A stretch of DNA of 64,000 bases from Solea solea (taxonomy: Eukaryota; Chordata; Actinopteri; Pleuronectiformes; Soleidae). Below are positions 1 to 10,904 of this stretch, in pieces. The notes beneath the pieces were generated by a model. It saw only the letters and a program-made list of their open reading frames with translations, was not told the DNA's origin and searched no databases. The position numbers and the translations under genes were made by a program. The stretch is taken from assembly GCF_958295425.1 (NCBI RefSeq), contig NC_081139.1:28362463-28426462 (forward strand), read 5' to 3'. Numbering within the stretch: position 1 is the first letter of the stretch; the number at the start of each line of letters is the position of its first letter.

Positions 1-150
1 GGTACTGACCATCTACTGACCGACTACTGGCCATCTACTGACCATCTACTGACCGACTACTGGCCACCTACTGATCATCTACTGACCAACCACTGACCGA
101 CTACTGTCCAACTACTGACCATCTACTGACCGACTACTGACCGACTACTG
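1..150. repeat. Minisatellite of CTACTGACC-type units in an RNF123 intron
   Basis: Short units of the type ctactgaccat and ctactgaccga alternate from the first base of the window to just before the first recognisable exon. The array is imperfect and continues beyond the left edge. It lies in the intron before the exon at 187. No coding potential is seen. Confidence 0.85.
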
Positions 151-186
151 ACCGTTAATGACATGTTTTTTTGGCCCCTCCCCCAG

Positions 187-401
187 GACGTCTCGGGCCG
201 CCTCCGTCCTTCTGTCTGATCCGTGCTTCCAGCTCCACTCCATCCAGTACCTGTTAGGAGAGGGGGCGGAGCCTTCCTTCAGCTCCTCCTCCACTACCTG
301 TCCTGTAGTTGGAGCGTTGGTTTCATCCATGGCTCCTCCCCTTCCTGTAAGCCCAGGAAACGCCGGCTCGTCAGAGCGTAAACACTTCTCCCTGCACACG
401 T
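187..401 (+). CDS. rnf123: RNF123 (KPC1) E3 ubiquitin ligase, fourth-last coding exon
   Basis: This exon follows a cccccag acceptor and ends at a strong GTGAGTAAG donor. It reads in one frame as RTSRAASVLLSDPCFQLHSI and then a serine/proline-rich stretch ending KHFSLHT. It starts in phase 2 and ends in phase 1, and the single leftover base joins the next exon to make a tyrosine codon, so the frames agree. RNF123 is the catalytic subunit of the KPC complex, which ubiquitinates p27Kip1 in the cytoplasm. This stretch lies between the body of the protein and the C-terminal RING. An earlier donor (GTAAGC near 348) is an alternative end, but it would not leave the phase needed by the next exon. The assignment rests on the RING exons downstream. 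Confidence 0.75.
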
Positions 402-424
402 GTGAGTAAGAAATGTGACCATAC

Positions 425-520
425 GTGTGTAATGTCTGTGTGTGTCTGTGTCTGTGCATGTGTGTTTGTGTGTGTGCGCATGTGTTTGTGTGTGTTCATG
501 CATGTGTGTGTGTGAGCGAG
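425..520. repeat. GT-rich microsatellite in RNF123 intron
   Basis: Imperfect (TG)n broken by tctg and catg steps. It lies directly after the exon donor at 402. Apparent open frames here are translations of the simple repeat. Confidence 0.85.
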
Positions 521-730
521 AGATCAGGAGTCAAGCTGCCACCACAGCATCCTCCCCTGTTGTCGTGGCAACAGGGGATGTTTCCATGACCACCTCACAC
601 AGCATCATCAGAGGATTCGTGTGTGTGTTTTTACACTGATAGTCAGAACTGAGTGTGTCTCAGCGCCTCCTGCTGCTGAGACACAGTAAAAACATGTCTG
701 TAAATATGTTCTTTTCTTGTGTCTCTGCTG

Positions 731-1041
731 GCAGCCTCTTCCTCCTCTTCCTCCTCTTCCTCTTCTTCCTCTTCATCTCAGACTAAAGTCAGTGTTGAGA
801 GGAAATGAGCAGCGTCAGCTGCAAACATCCTCTAAAAGCTTCTCAGTATGAAACCTCTCTGTCTGTCTCTCTCCCTCTCTGTCTGTCTCTCTCTCCGTCT
901 GTCTCTCTCTCCGTCTGTCTCTCTCTCCGTCTGTCTCTCTCCCTCTCCGTCTGTCTCTCTCTCCGACTGTCTCTCTGTCTCTCTCTCTCTCTCTCTGTCT
1001 GTCTGTCTCTCTGTCTGTCTCTCTCTCCGACTGTCTCTCTG

Positions 1042-1072
<31 letters not shown>

Positions 1073-1125
1073 CTGTCTGTCTGTCTCTCTGTCTGTCTCT
1101 CTCTGTCTGTCTCTCTCTCTCTTGA
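731..1125. repeat. Polypyrimidine tract (CTTCCT, then CTGTCTCTCT) in RNF123 intron
   Basis: A CTTCCT-rich tract at about 731-780 is followed at about 855-1122 by a long imperfect array of ctgtctctct with ctccgtctg variants. The ORFs on both strands over this array (Ser/Leu/Val/Cys or Arg/Glu/Asp/Thr repeats) are artefacts of the simple sequence. Confidence 0.9.
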
Positions 1126-1215
1126 TGGCTTTCGATTAGTCTTTCCATTTACCCTGCAGTCAGACAGATCATGTTTCAGTGGAGTGGTACAACCTCAGCC
1201 TGAGCTGTTAGTGGA

Positions 1216-1270
1216 CTGACAGAGACACAGACAGACAGACATACACAAACAGACAGACAGACAGACAGAG
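1216..1270. repeat. (CAGA)n microsatellite
   Basis: An agagacacagacagacagac tract, the complementary composition of the polypyrimidine array just upstream. The two could pair as a large imperfect hairpin in this intron. Confidence 0.8.
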
Positions 1271-1441
1271 TAGGAGGTAAAGTCAGACAGTGATTGGTTA
1301 GTGTAACAACTGTGGTGGTGATGTCATTTCCTGTTGTTGTATTGTCCTGTGAGTGAGTGACTGTAGCTCAGAGCTTCACCAGCAGGTGAGGCAGTGAAGA
1401 CAGGGGACATCACTAACATGTCCATGTCTCTGTGTCCACAG

Positions 1442-1536
1442 ACACTGACTACATCAGTGACCATGAGAAAAACAAGGTGGAGCTCATGTTGCTGTTTCTC
1501 ACTGAAGAATCTAAACAGGCTGCAGCCTGCACAGCT
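1442..1536 (+). CDS. rnf123: RNF123, third-last coding exon
   Basis: The exon lies between a tgtccacag acceptor and a GTGAGT donor. It starts in phase 1, completing a tyrosine with the previous exon, and ends in phase 0. It reads TDYISDHEKNKVELMLLFLT and then a short Gln/Ala-rich end (EESKQAAACTA). This is a charged, probably helical spacer in front of the RING. The 95-base length keeps the frame into the RING exon, which begins at a whole codon. I see no motif in it beyond the helix-like pattern. Confidence 0.8.
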
Positions 1537-1665
1537 GTGAGTACTACAGGCCCCGCCCACAGCAGCCCACAGACACGCCTGATCCTCCGTCCACTGCAGC
1601 ACTGAGACCACGTCCATTATTGATGAGACAAGGACACATTCAACTGTGTCATCCTCTCAGAGGTC

Positions 1666-2023
1666 AGCAGAGGTCAGCATAGATCAGCAGAGGTAAACAT
1701 AGATCAGCAGAGGTCAGCATAGATCAGCAGAGGTCAGCATAGATCAGCAGAGGTAAACATAGATCAGCAGAGGTCAGCATAGATCAGCAGAGGTAAACAT
1801 AGATCAGCAGAGGTCAGCATAGATCAGCAGAGGTAAACATAGATCAGCAGAGGTCAGCATAGATCAGCAGAGGTAAACATAGATCAGCAGAGGTCAGCAT
1901 AGATCAGCAGAGGTAAAAATAGATCAGCAGAAGTCAGCATAGATCAGCAGAGGTAAACATAGATCAGCAGAGGTCAGCATAGATCAGCAGAGGTAAACAT
2001 AGATCAGCAGAGGTAAACATTAG
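1666..2023. repeat. 20/40-bp minisatellite (agatcagcagaggtcagcat and agatcagcagaggtaaacat)
   Basis: Two 20-bp unit types, ending gtcagcat or gtaaacat, alternate almost strictly, giving a 40-bp dimeric period over about nine dimers. Units are nearly identical, which indicates recent homogenisation. It lies in the intron between the spacer exon and the RING exon of RNF123. Every unit carries an aggtaaac or aggtcagc step that resembles a weak splice donor. Confidence 0.9.
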
Positions 2024-2600
2024 CATTTATTTTTAAACATATTATCGATGCATTAACGAGCTGCTGTGTTCATGTGTTCACTGATGAACACATGAATAAC
2101 ACTATCTGTTCATAAAGTTACTGATATGAAAGAATGGAGTTCTAAAACTACGTTGGTTTATGATTATTATTGAACCATAAATTATAATTAGAACGATAAA
2201 TTTACTTTATTTGTAAAAGAAATGTGAACTTTAAATTTAAACCAATCATTTTAATCATCATAAAAGTACTTCAGGTTAAACTAGTTTCAGTTCATTCTTT
2301 CACTGTTCACTACATTTATTTATAAATCCGTATTCATGAAGTCAGCAGCGTTCTCCCATCATGCCTTTCACTGTTCATGGATGCGCCGAGCAAGTCGTTC
2401 AGAGCCCAGAGGCATTATGGGAGTAACACTACTGGACATGCTCTGTGGGCCGCACAACCAGGAAATAAACCAGGAAGCAACTGCGCCAAAGGGGCGGAGC
2501 TACATCCACTTCTTACAATACATCCATGGTGCAGACGTCGTCAATGAACCATGAAGTCACATGATGTTTTGATGATGTCATCTTCTCTCTCTCTCTCTCT
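2024..2600. other. AT-rich RNF123 intron with a dispersed-repeat fragment
   Basis: No exon is visible here. The part at about 2485-2535 (aaaggggcggagctacatcc and following bases) is about as long as, and very similar to, 56590-56635, so it is a copy of a short dispersed repeat. The region ends in a (TC)n tract that serves as the polypyrimidine tract of the RING exon acceptor. Confidence 0.6.
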
Positions 2601-2603
2601 CAG

Positions 2604-2689
2604 CCTACCAGTGAAGACGACCTGTGTCCAATCTGCTACGCACACAACATCTGTGCTGTGTTTAGACCCTGTTCACACAAGTCCTGCAA
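2604..2689 (+). CDS. rnf123: RNF123, penultimate exon: first half of the C3HC4 RING finger
   Basis: The exon follows a (TC)n-cag acceptor and reads [20 protein letters not shown] then RPCSHKSCK, ending at a GTGAGT donor in phase 2. It supplies the CPIC knuckle, the spacer cysteine-histidine pair (CSHKSC) and so the zinc ligands C1-C2, C3, H4 and C5 of the RING. The RING recruits the ubiquitin-loaded E2, and in RNF123 it sits at the extreme C-terminus. The CPICYAH core is the best single marker for the family. Confidence 0.93.
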
Positions 2690-2693
2690 GTGA

Positions 2694-2694
2694 G

Positions 2695-2734
<40 letters not shown>

Positions 2735-2760
2735 ACAGACAGACAGACAGACAGACAAAC
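2694..2760. repeat. (CA)n and (GACA)n microsatellite
   Basis: A run of about 16 CA units, then five GACA units, inside the 114-bp last intron of RNF123. The donor at 2690 runs directly into it. Confidence 0.9.
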
Positions 2761-2803
2761 ATGGTGATGTAGGGTTAAACATGTGATCAACCCTGTGTTT
2801 CAG

Positions 2804-2897
2804 AGCGTGTATCAACCAACACCTGATGAACAACAAAGACTGTTTCTTCTGCAAAGCTACGATCACAGGAGTGGACGACTACAACAAGACAGCATGA
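2804..2897 (+). CDS. rnf123: RNF123, last exon: second half of RING finger and stop
   Basis: The exon follows a gtgtttcag acceptor. The phase 2 junction restores a lysine codon, giving the reading [20 protein letters not shown] and then [12 protein letters not shown] before TGA. It contributes the final CFFC zinc-ligand pair. [15 protein letters not shown] is characteristic of RNF123. The tail after the RING is short, as in the mammalian protein. With the three exons before it, this gives about 163 residues of the C-terminus; the rest of this roughly 1,300-residue protein lies to the left of the window. Confidence 0.93.
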
Positions 2898-3000
2898 TGA
2901 TGTCACTTCCTGTCTGTCAGTCATGTGACTGAAACAAAGCATGATTGTTTTAGTTACATTGTTTATGATTGATGTGGAAAAAAATTCAAACAAATATTTA

Positions 3001-3006
3001 AATAAA
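3001..3006 (+). terminator. rnf123: Poly(A) signal AATAAA of RNF123
   Basis: AATAAA about 100 bp after the RNF123 stop, followed by a second overlapping copy and a T-rich element. A further AATAAA near 3167 is an alternative. The 3' UTR would be short (100-290 bases). Confidence 0.6.
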
Positions 3007-3267
3007 AAATAAATATAAAGCAAATCTTTTTCTTTTCAACGTCTTTGTGAGTTTTTAGAATCTGAAGTGTTGACGTTTATAAACTTTATTTTTTTCTCAT
3101 AATAATAATAACAATAGTAAAATGTTTGTGTGAAACTAAAATGTAAATGTATCAAATATTTAACCACAATAAAAGATTTACCCTGATCACATGATCCTGA
3201 GTTTGTGTTCATTAAACACGTGGACGTCTTTGTCCCACTGTGAGACATGTGGACGTCTTTTAGTTGT

Positions 3268-3410
3268 CACAGTTTAGTATGTCGTCCAAAATGAGACAAA
3301 AAAGTCATAGTTTAGTATGTCGTCCAGAATTTGACAAAAAGTCTTAGTTGAGGTCGTCCAAAATGAGACAAAAAAAAAGTCATACTTTAGTAAGTCGTCC
3401 AATGTAGAAC
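3268..3410. repeat. 38-bp satellite, block 1
   Basis: About four degenerate copies of the unit tagtatgtcgtccaaaatga + gacaaaaaagtcatactt. The same unit, in the same orientation, forms block 2 (8,085-9,262) and block 3 (12,972-13,830). The block stops abruptly where the BEL/Pao region begins. Confidence 0.85.
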
Positions 3411-3559
3411 TTTCTAGCAGGCAAAGCTAACATTCTATCTATCTGTTTATTGTTATAATTGGTATCAAAGCACTGTTGCCTTTTAAAGTGCATTATCAAT
3501 GCTATTTTTTGTTATATATTAACCTTCGTATGTGCCTTTATACATCTTCTATCATCAGA

Positions 3560-6500
3560 ACCTGTACGACTTTTACAACCTGCTGTCTAACTACTAACTG
3601 ACTGCTGTCTAACTGCTGTTTAACTGCTGTCTAGCTACCGCTAACTGTGTATGTGGAATAAACCTTCAGAAAGACAGTCCAGTTGTACCCGACGTACTTG
3701 TTCTGCTTGCCCCTTCCAGAAGGGAGTATTGAGCTGAAAGGATCAGCCAGTAAAAATCTGGACAGTTGTAAAACCGTTGTCGGTGCCATACCAGCAGAGT
3801 ACGGACTGCTGAGCGGAGGACGGCGATCGTGAAGCACCAGGACCGGAGAGCCGGGGACACTGGTGAAGCGACTCTTCTGGGCGAAGAGCAAAACCGTTAA
3901 GCCACTAACAGTGCTACGGAAGAGCCTCACAGACTGTGACGTTGGGACGTCGACAGCTGGGGGCGTGGACGTGTCCCATTCGTAGATGTGTCGTTTGAAA
4001 AGAACTGAATCCTTTGAACGAGTCATTGGCAACGAACCACACTTTTTGAGAGAATCAAATCCTTTGAACAATTCCAATTCTGGAGTGAGACAGGAATTAA
4101 AAGGAGTAAAATGGCAGACAACAAGCCAGATCTGGAAAGCCTACAGCGGAGGCGATCAAATGCGCAGCGGAGCTTGACAACGCGTTTTAACTGCCTCAAA
4201 GTTAACGCTGGCCAACTAGATGAATTGTCGGAAGAGTTGGCAGGATTGAAGAGCGATTATGGTGTTTTCGTCGATGCCTGCAATTAATATATTGAAGAAC
4301 TGGGACAGATAGACCCAACGGGCGACAACTGTGAACTGAGCAACGCCCTAGCAAAGAGGGACGCCATTGTGCAAAGGTACCGTGAGACTATGGAAATGCT
4401 GTGGTTCAAGGATGCTGAGCCAGATAAAAGCACCCTTGTAACACGGTTCAATTCAGCTTTCGATCAGGCTGAGGTACTCGGGAGGAAAAATGCACTACAG
4501 TGGAATCAGCAAGAGGCCAGAAGGAAAAGACTGGATCACGAACTCCACAAACTCAGGGACGCTGTGTATGTTTGGAAAGACTATTGGCCATACGGAAAAG
4601 AGAAATGGAGACTCCTTTTAAATTAAAAAGGAGTAACTGATGGATGAGTGGGCATGCTGCCGGGATAACAAACGGAGAGATGGGCATACCCGACCAGTAA
4701 CCCGTGCTCGTACCACCCCACCTGTTCACACCCACTCGACTGTTGTTTCTCTGCCTGTTGACAGGCAGGGTACTAGATGTGTTACCAGCCCTTCGCACCC
4801 TTGATAACCTGACCATGGACTTAATGTCAGTTTCGCCCAACCTCCAACCCTCACTAGTATGCCAAGACCTACTAGTCACGCTGCTCCTGTCAACTTCAGC
4901 ATGTGACAAAGGAGTACTGTTCCCACCAGCAACTTTGGTACAGTAACAGGGGGAGCTCTCAGTGGGCCCGACCCAAAGCAAAGATCACACCGATAAGCTT
5001 GCCTAAGTTCTCCGGGAACAGGAAGGCTGATTGGGAGAGTATCCAGGCGCAAGCAGGTCCAACAGAGTCCTTTGAAGTGGAGCAGAAGAAACTGAAGGGT
5101 CAAGTGACAGAGTTACAGGAAGTCAATGTCAAGAAGGTAGAGGAGCAGAGTAAATTGAGGCCCCAGATGTCCAAGCTCAGCAAGGAGCTGAGCTCTGTAT
5201 AGACCCAGACTGCAAAGCTGCAGAAAGACATTGGTGCAAATTTAGGAGGATCTCACTAAGCTTCAGTCTGACTTCTACGGGAAAGAGTTAGAAGTTTCTG
5301 CTCTGCATCAAGACCTCACCAGAAGAAAAGCTGAGCTTAGCACAGGACTTGGCTGCTAACCATACCAGCCAACTCCTGCTAAGCAAACCACTGCTAACTC
5401 CAAACCAGACAGGTTTGGTGGCTCAGACAAAGGAACTGAAGAGAAGCCACAGCTCATTGGAGCAGGAGCTCACTAAACGAGAACAGAAGCACCTGGTGAT
5501 ATGGTCTTTAGAGAGCAGACTCTTTGGGAATATGCAGTGGCTTGCACATGTGAGCAGCCCCAAAAACTATGCCTACCCAGGAAACCGTTTCGAGAAGCCA
5601 ACAGGCCAAAAGTCATTACTCATGAGAGTGGAGCTTTTGAAGTCCAGCAATCCAACCCCCATTTACACTTCTGAGAGACCCAGCTAACTTGAGAAGCCGG
5701 TCAACTGGAGTAGGATCCTTGAGGGGGTGGAGAAGATCCTGAAAGCAGGAAGCTTCTACCTCAAGCCCTGGGTCCGGTCTGGTCAAAGTGGGAGGAGGGA
5801 CGAGGCAAAGCCCGACCAAATGACTCTGGTGTTGCCCAACCATCTAAGGAAGGAAGACAACAAAGCTTTGGGGGTGGGCTACCTTGTGCAAGAAGACAAG
5901 CTCTTTGAGATGGCTTTTATTAACTTCTCTAAAAGAAAAAAGAAAACGAGAACCGTGATTGACCTTACTGAAGGAGAACCAGATGTAAAAGCACCAAACC
6001 CATTAACTCGTCGCGTCCTACTGAGCCAGATCGCTGGATTGTAAGGACCCCATCGATCTAACAACACCTGTGAAGCAAAAAGGTGTGATTCTTGTGAGGA
6101 AGGCCTCCCAGGAAGCTGGCTAGGTCATTAAGGACACTTGGGATGAATCCCTCTCCGACGAGCTCCGAGGGAAAGCAATTGAGTTGTTCAAGGAGTGGCA
6201 AAAGGGTCCTGAGTTCCTGTCTTCAGTCGAAGATTGGCCAATGAAGTCTGCCGCAAAAGTGGCAGCTGATGCTACAGAGACAGTGAGTAAACTCCAGAAG
6301 AAAGACTTTACAGCAGTTCTCACCAGAACTCAAGCAAAGAAGTTGTTAAATTCCAGTGGTGAAGGCCGGAATTTCACAGATGGAGTTAGCAGGTCTCTAG
6401 CAGGGCTCCAGTCGGCAGGATATGAGACAAAATCGTCCCCTGTTGAGACCAAGAAAGATGAGACACTGTGGGGAGCCGCACTCATAGCCCAAGTGGGTCT

Positions 6501-7035
6501 GAAAAGGTACAGCTCTCTAGCTAAGCTCTGTGGAGGGGTCAGTTATGCCCGAAGGGCTGCAAAGAAGTGGTTCGCTCGTATAGGGAGAGCCCCTATTCCA
6601 GCAAAGTGGGAGGTAGTACTGTCAGTGACCGAAATTGAAAGGTTCCCCTATGTCATCCCGCTACGTCATCAGAGACACTGTGAGACGGGGAATAAAGATG
6701 AAAGTCCGGGGCGTGGTATTCAGTTGCATGGCTTCGAGAGCAAAGCATGCTGACATTGTGGAAGGTCTGTCGCCGGATGGATTCCTAAAGGCATACCAGC
6801 GCTTCATGTCTCTCAGGGGCCACCTAAGAAAACTTTGGTCGGGACCAACTTCGTGGGTGCCAAGCCAGTGTTAAAGGAACCAATTCCTAAACAACATCGA
6901 CAAGAATCAAGTCCAGAAGAAAGCAACTGCCACTGGGACTTACTGGTCATGGGTGTTTCAGCCAGCGGACTCTCCCCACCAAAACGGAGCAGCTGAAGAA
7001 GCAGTCCGTACACTCGAAGGGGGCTGTTACTTAAC
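3560..7035 (+). mobile_element. Degenerate BEL/Pao-type LTR retrotransposon
   Basis: The left part (about 3,560-3,690) looks like the end of an LTR. A tandem ctgctgtctaact stretch leads to an aataaaccttcagaaagaca segment that recurs at 51,750-51,870. Gag-like coding relics follow in several frames: residues QWNQQEARRKRLDHELHKLR near 4,500 and LPKFSGN near 5,000, then a coiled-coil stretch to 5,500. Between 5,727 and 6,200 lies the pol segment typical of BEL/Pao: LGVGYL, INFSKRKKK, NPLTRRVLLSQIAGL and, after a frameshift, YDPIDLTTP. From 6,184 to 6,750 there is more pol, with RYSSLAKLCGGVSYARRAAK upstream of the integrase. A purine tract (gaaggggg, 7,019) could be the polypurine tract. Stops and frameshifts break every frame and most reverse transcriptase is missing, so the copy is dead. 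The superfamily call rests on the NPLTRR/LSQI/YDP and SSLAKL motifs. Confidence 0.7.
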
Positions 7036-7039
7036 TAGA

Positions 7040-7700
7040 ATTTAACACTACTAACACAATCCCAAACAGCATCAAAGTGATACAAATTATTGAGAAATAA
7101 GCGTGAACAGTGAAGATGCCAAGAAAAGGAGCCAAAGAAAAGACTAAAATAACTGAAGAGCCCATTAACGAGGAAATGTGTCGGGGTCTGACCACGAAGG
7201 TGGAGATGTAGTAGATTGAGCAGAAAAAGGTAACCCCTCTAATATGGACATAATAAAGGCAATTCGCACTTTCAAGCAAGAATTGTATGCCGAAGACGAT
7301 ACTAACAAGCTACAAGGTTTTATGGGAAAACTTGAAAAGAAGGCTAAACTGCTTGCTAACATGGTGGATGACTTAGAATGCAGAAGTCGGCGCAACAATG
7401 TGCGTATCCTGGGTTTACCTGAGAAGGAGGAGGGCTCAGACCCCCGCTCGTACATGGAGAAATGGATAACGGGCACACCGGCTAATGAGCTCCAGACCTG
7501 GATCTGCTCCCAGAGCGTTTATTGTGAAATGATTAAACTACAAAGACACTGAAAATATCCTAAGAGCTGCGAGAGCGAAAAAAAGAGGTGACCTACAAGG
7601 AAAACAAAATAAGATTCCTCCTGGACCTGTCAGCAAACGTTTACAAACAACAGAGACAGTAAATTGCGAGACAGGGGAATCATGAAACATCGGATCATCT
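7040..7700 (+). mobile_element. L1-clade LINE fragment: ORF1 with broken frames
   Basis: An ATG at 7,116 opens MPRKGAKEKTKITEEPINEE, which stops after about 30 codons. The frame resumes at 7,244 with a coiled coil (KLEKKAKLLANMVDDLECRS) running into RRNNVRILGLPEKEEG, the coiled coil to RRM junction of L1 ORF1 proteins. After another frameshift, ILRAARAKKRGDLQGKQNKI and LLDLSANVYKQQRQ give the C-terminal domain. ORF1p is an RNA-binding trimeric chaperone of L1 particles. No ORF2 follows. The fragment sits directly after the BEL/Pao remnant. Confidence 0.75.
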
Positions 7701-8084
7701 TCCCCGGAGATGAGTAGATTTGAGTAGGTCGAGAAAACATCCTCACAACTATCTGCTGTGTCTTTTGTGTCTAAAATTGTCAATTATATTGACAATTTTA
7801 TGTTTCATTTAAAGAACAAACTGAAAAGACTGACACCAAAATCCCTGGTAATTACTACTATTATTTGTTTACTTATTATTTTTCCAGTATTTTTTCATCA
7901 TGTCATGATGTACAAAAGTCAAAATTTAAGTAATTTAAAAGGAAAATGAGGTTTAAATGGCATCATTGCCTAAAGATAAGTTTAAATATTATTAGTACTT
8001 TTGCATTTTTATTTATTTGTTTTTGTATTTTCTTCTTTTTAATTTTATTTTTTAACATAAAGAAGGCCTACATGTAAATATTTG
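7701..8084. other. AT-rich intergenic sequence, no gene seen
   Basis: T- and A-rich sequence with no motif or ORF I can support. It separates the L1 fragment from satellite block 2. Confidence 0.6.
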
Positions 8085-9262
8085 TATAAGTATGTCGTCC
8101 TAAATGAGACTAAAAAGTCATACTGTAGTAAGTTGTCCAAAATGAGACAAAAAAGTCATAGTTTATTATGTCGTCCAAAATGAGACAAAAAAGTCAGTTT
8201 AGTATGTTGCCCAAAATGATACAAAAAAGTCATACTTTAGTATGTCGTCCAAAATGAGACAAAAAGTCATAGTTTATTATGTCGTCCAAAATGAGACAAA
8301 AAAGTCAGTTTAGTATGTTGCCCAAAATGATACAAAAAAGTCATACTTTAGTATGTTGTGCAAAATTAGACAAAAAAAGTCATACTGTAGTAAGTTGTCC
8401 AAAATTAGACAAAAAAGTCATAGTATAGTATGTCGTCCAAAATGTGACAAAAAACTCATACTTTAGTATGTTGTCCAAAATGAGACAAAAAGTCATAGTT
8501 TATTATGTCGTCCAAAATGTGACGAAAAAGTCATAGTATAGTATGTCGTCCAAAATGAGACAAAAAAGTCATAGTTTAGCCTGTTGTCCAAAATGGGACA
8601 AAAAGTCATAATTTATTATGTCGTCCAAAATGAAGACAAAAAAGTCATACTTTAGTATGTCGTCCAAAATGAGACAAAAATGTCATACTTTAGTATGTCT
8701 TCCAAAATGAGACAAAAAGGTCATACTGTAGTATGTCGTCCAAAATGTGACAAAAAAGTAAAACTTTAGTATGTTGTCCAAAATGTGACAAAAAAGTCAT
8801 ACTTTAGTTTGTTGTCCAAAATGAGACAAAAAAGTCACAGTTTAGTATGTTGTCCAAAATGTGACAAAAAATCATATTATAATATGTCGTCCAAAATGAG
8901 ACAACAATGTCATAGTTTGGTGTGTCGTCCAAAATGAGACAAAAAAGTCATAGTATAGTACGTCGTCCAAAATGTGACAAAAAAGTCATACTTTAGTATG
9001 TCGTCCAAAATGAGACAAAAAAGTCATAGTATAGTACGTCGTCCAAAATGTGACAAAAAAGTCATACTTTAGTATGTCGTCCAAAATGAGACAAAAAAGT
9101 CATAGTATAGTACGTCGTCCAAAATGTGACAAAAAAGTCATACTTTAGTATGTCGTCCAAAATGTGACAAAAAAGTCATAGTATAGTACGTCGTCCAAAT
9201 TGTGACAAAAAAGTCATACTTTGGTATGTCGTTCAAAATGAGACAAAAAGTCACAGTTTAGC
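8085..9262. repeat. 38-bp satellite, block 2
   Basis: About 31 copies of the 38-bp unit (gtatgtcgtccaaaatgaga + caaaaaagtcatacttta). Variation falls at fixed positions: gagaca or gtgaca, tacttta or agtatag, tgtcg or tgttg. Near 8,960-9,190, alternate units (tactttagtatg and agtatagtacg) repeat as a 76-bp dimer, showing higher-order homogenisation. The unit carries catactttagtatg, an inverted repeat with 5-bp arms. Confidence 0.93.
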
Positions 9263-9508
9263 GGGGTGAGGCAGAGAGAGACTGACTTTGATTTGGGTGA
9301 GTCCGGGGGGGGGGGTGGTGAACTGTGCACTACTTATGCAGAACACACTGTTTGATGACTGTCAGGTCCGATGGAAGGCCATGGGTGGTGAGCACCGCAG
9401 AAAGACCACCGCAGAAAGACCACTGCAGAAAGACCACCGCAACCGCAGCAAGACTTCCGCAGAAAGACCACCACAGAAAGACAAATTGACAAACACTGAC
9501 CTAGTGAC

Positions 9509-9553
<45 letters not shown>

Positions 9554-10105
9554 GTCTGTGCGTGTGTGTGCGTGTGTGTGTGTCTGTGCGTGTGTGCTTA
9601 TGTGTGTGTGTGTGTGTCTGTGCGTGTGTGTGCGTCTGTGTGTGTGTGTGTGTGTGTGCTTATGTGTGTGTGTGTGTGTCTGTGCGTGTGTGTGCGTCTG
9701 TGTGTGTGTGTGTGTGTGTGTGTGATTGATGGTGTGTCTCTGGACTCTGAGCACAGAAGCGTGTAATAACTGCTGAAGAATTTCAATGTCCTCGAATCCT
9801 GAGAGACGTCGTCCACCACAGCCTCCCTCACTCTCTCTCTCTGTGTCTCTCTCGCTCTGGGTCTCTCTTTCTCTCTCTCTGTGTCTCTCTCTCACTCTAT
9901 CTCTGTGTCTCTCCCTCACTCTCTCTTTCTTCCTCATGCTCTCTCTCTCTCTCTTTCTCTCTCTCCTTGATCTGGCTCCACCCCCTCAAGGACGTTTATT
10001 CTGTGGTTAATGTTCACATGAAAGCTAAGTTGCTAACTAGCGAGTGAATGGTGGTGTTAGAGCGTGAAGAAGAGCATTGGTGAGGGAGGTGAAGAAGAAG
10101 CTCCA
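9263..10105. repeat. Cluster of simple repeats: GACCACCGCAGAAA, (GT)n, (CT)n
   Basis: A G-run at 9,306-9,315 is followed by a gcagaaagaccacc minisatellite (9,395-9,480), a 215-bp (GT)n tract with periodic tctgtgcg and gcttatg interruptions (9,511-9,724), and a (TC)n tract (9,826-9,965). The long Cys/Val and Thr/His frames here come from the GT tract. Nothing recognisable lies between the tracts. Confidence 0.85.
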
Positions 10106-10109
10106 CAGG

Positions 10110-10350
10110 TGCAGTGAGGAGAGAAAGTCCACATCAGTCCATAAACTCCCAGACTATGACAAGTAACATTCTCTGGTCTGATGAGACCAAGATTAAAAGG
10201 TTGAGCCGGCATTGGCATGGTGGTGGCAGCAGCCTCATGCTGCAGCTGTCGGAGGTCGATGAATGCGTAGTACAGAGAGGAAGAAAAGCTTGTCCACAGA
10301 GCTCAGGACCTCAGTTCACCTTCAACAAGACAACAATTCAGTCACTGAGC
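10110..10350 (+). mobile_element. Tc1/mariner transposon relic, internally deleted
   Basis: ctggtctgatgagaccaaga encodes the WSDETKI step of Tc1 transposases, and catggtggtggcagcagcct encodes the HGGGS step that follows it in intact copies. ttcaccttcaacaagacaac corresponds to the FTFQQDN region containing the second catalytic aspartate. The spacing between these steps is far too short, so the central catalytic domain is deleted. No terminal inverted repeats are seen. Confidence 0.65.
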
Positions 10351-10477
10351 ATCTGACCTGACCATGACAGAGCTGCGGAGGATCCACTGTGTTCATTTAA
10401 AATGCTCACACACAAAATCTATTTGATCTATTTTATCTATTCTGTTTTTTCCTCAGGATTAACGTCATTAACCTGAT

Positions 10478-10761
10478 TATGTGTGTGTGAGTGTGCAAGC
10501 GTGTGTGTGGACAGCTTCCACTGAGCAGGAGTGTGTGTGTGTCTGTGTGTGTTTTATTCCCTTGAATTGTTGTGAATGTGAACATGAATCATCTCAGGTT
10601 TATGTTCCTGTAATAAAAACTGTCGTCATGCTCTTTAACAACCAGAGGGGGAGCTCTGTGTGTGCGTATGTGTGTGTGTCTCTGTGTGTCTCTGTGTCTG
10701 TGTGTGTGTGTGTGTGTGTGTCTGTGTCTGTTTGTGTGTCTGTTTGTGTACGTGTCTCTGT

Positions 10762-10801
<40 letters not shown>

Positions 10802-10830
10802 GTGTCTGTGTGAGTGTGTGTATTAGAGCA
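10478..10830. repeat. (GT)n microsatellites
   Basis: Three tracts, at about 10,478-10,510, 10,530-10,552 and 10,657-10,822. The last is interrupted by tctgtgtctg steps and ends in tatatgtgtg. Confidence 0.9.
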
Positions 10831-10904
10831 GGGAGGAAATAAGTTATTAAGATTTAAGAATTTGAAACAGCCGTCCATCTCTTTGTCTGTCTGTCGGTCT
10901 CTGT

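Noticed and set aside
347..353. GTAAGC as the donor of the first RNF123 exon
   Set aside because: It would leave a phase that does not fit the exon at 1,442, whereas GTGAGT at 402 gives the required phase 1.
805..1219. Ser/Leu/Cys-rich and Arg/Glu-rich frames of about 100 codons
   Set aside because: They arise from the ctgtctctct simple repeat in an intron, with no splice or homology support.
3461..3475. tggtatcaaagcac as a primer binding site for initiator tRNA-Met (Copia-like element)
   Set aside because: No LTR end precedes it and the coding relics downstream are BEL/Pao-like, so the similarity is probably chance.
9288..9937. Long Cys/Val-rich and Thr/His-rich open frames on both strands
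   Set aside because: They are translations of a (GT)n microsatellite; the same happens at 10,481-10,878 and 41,279-41,725.
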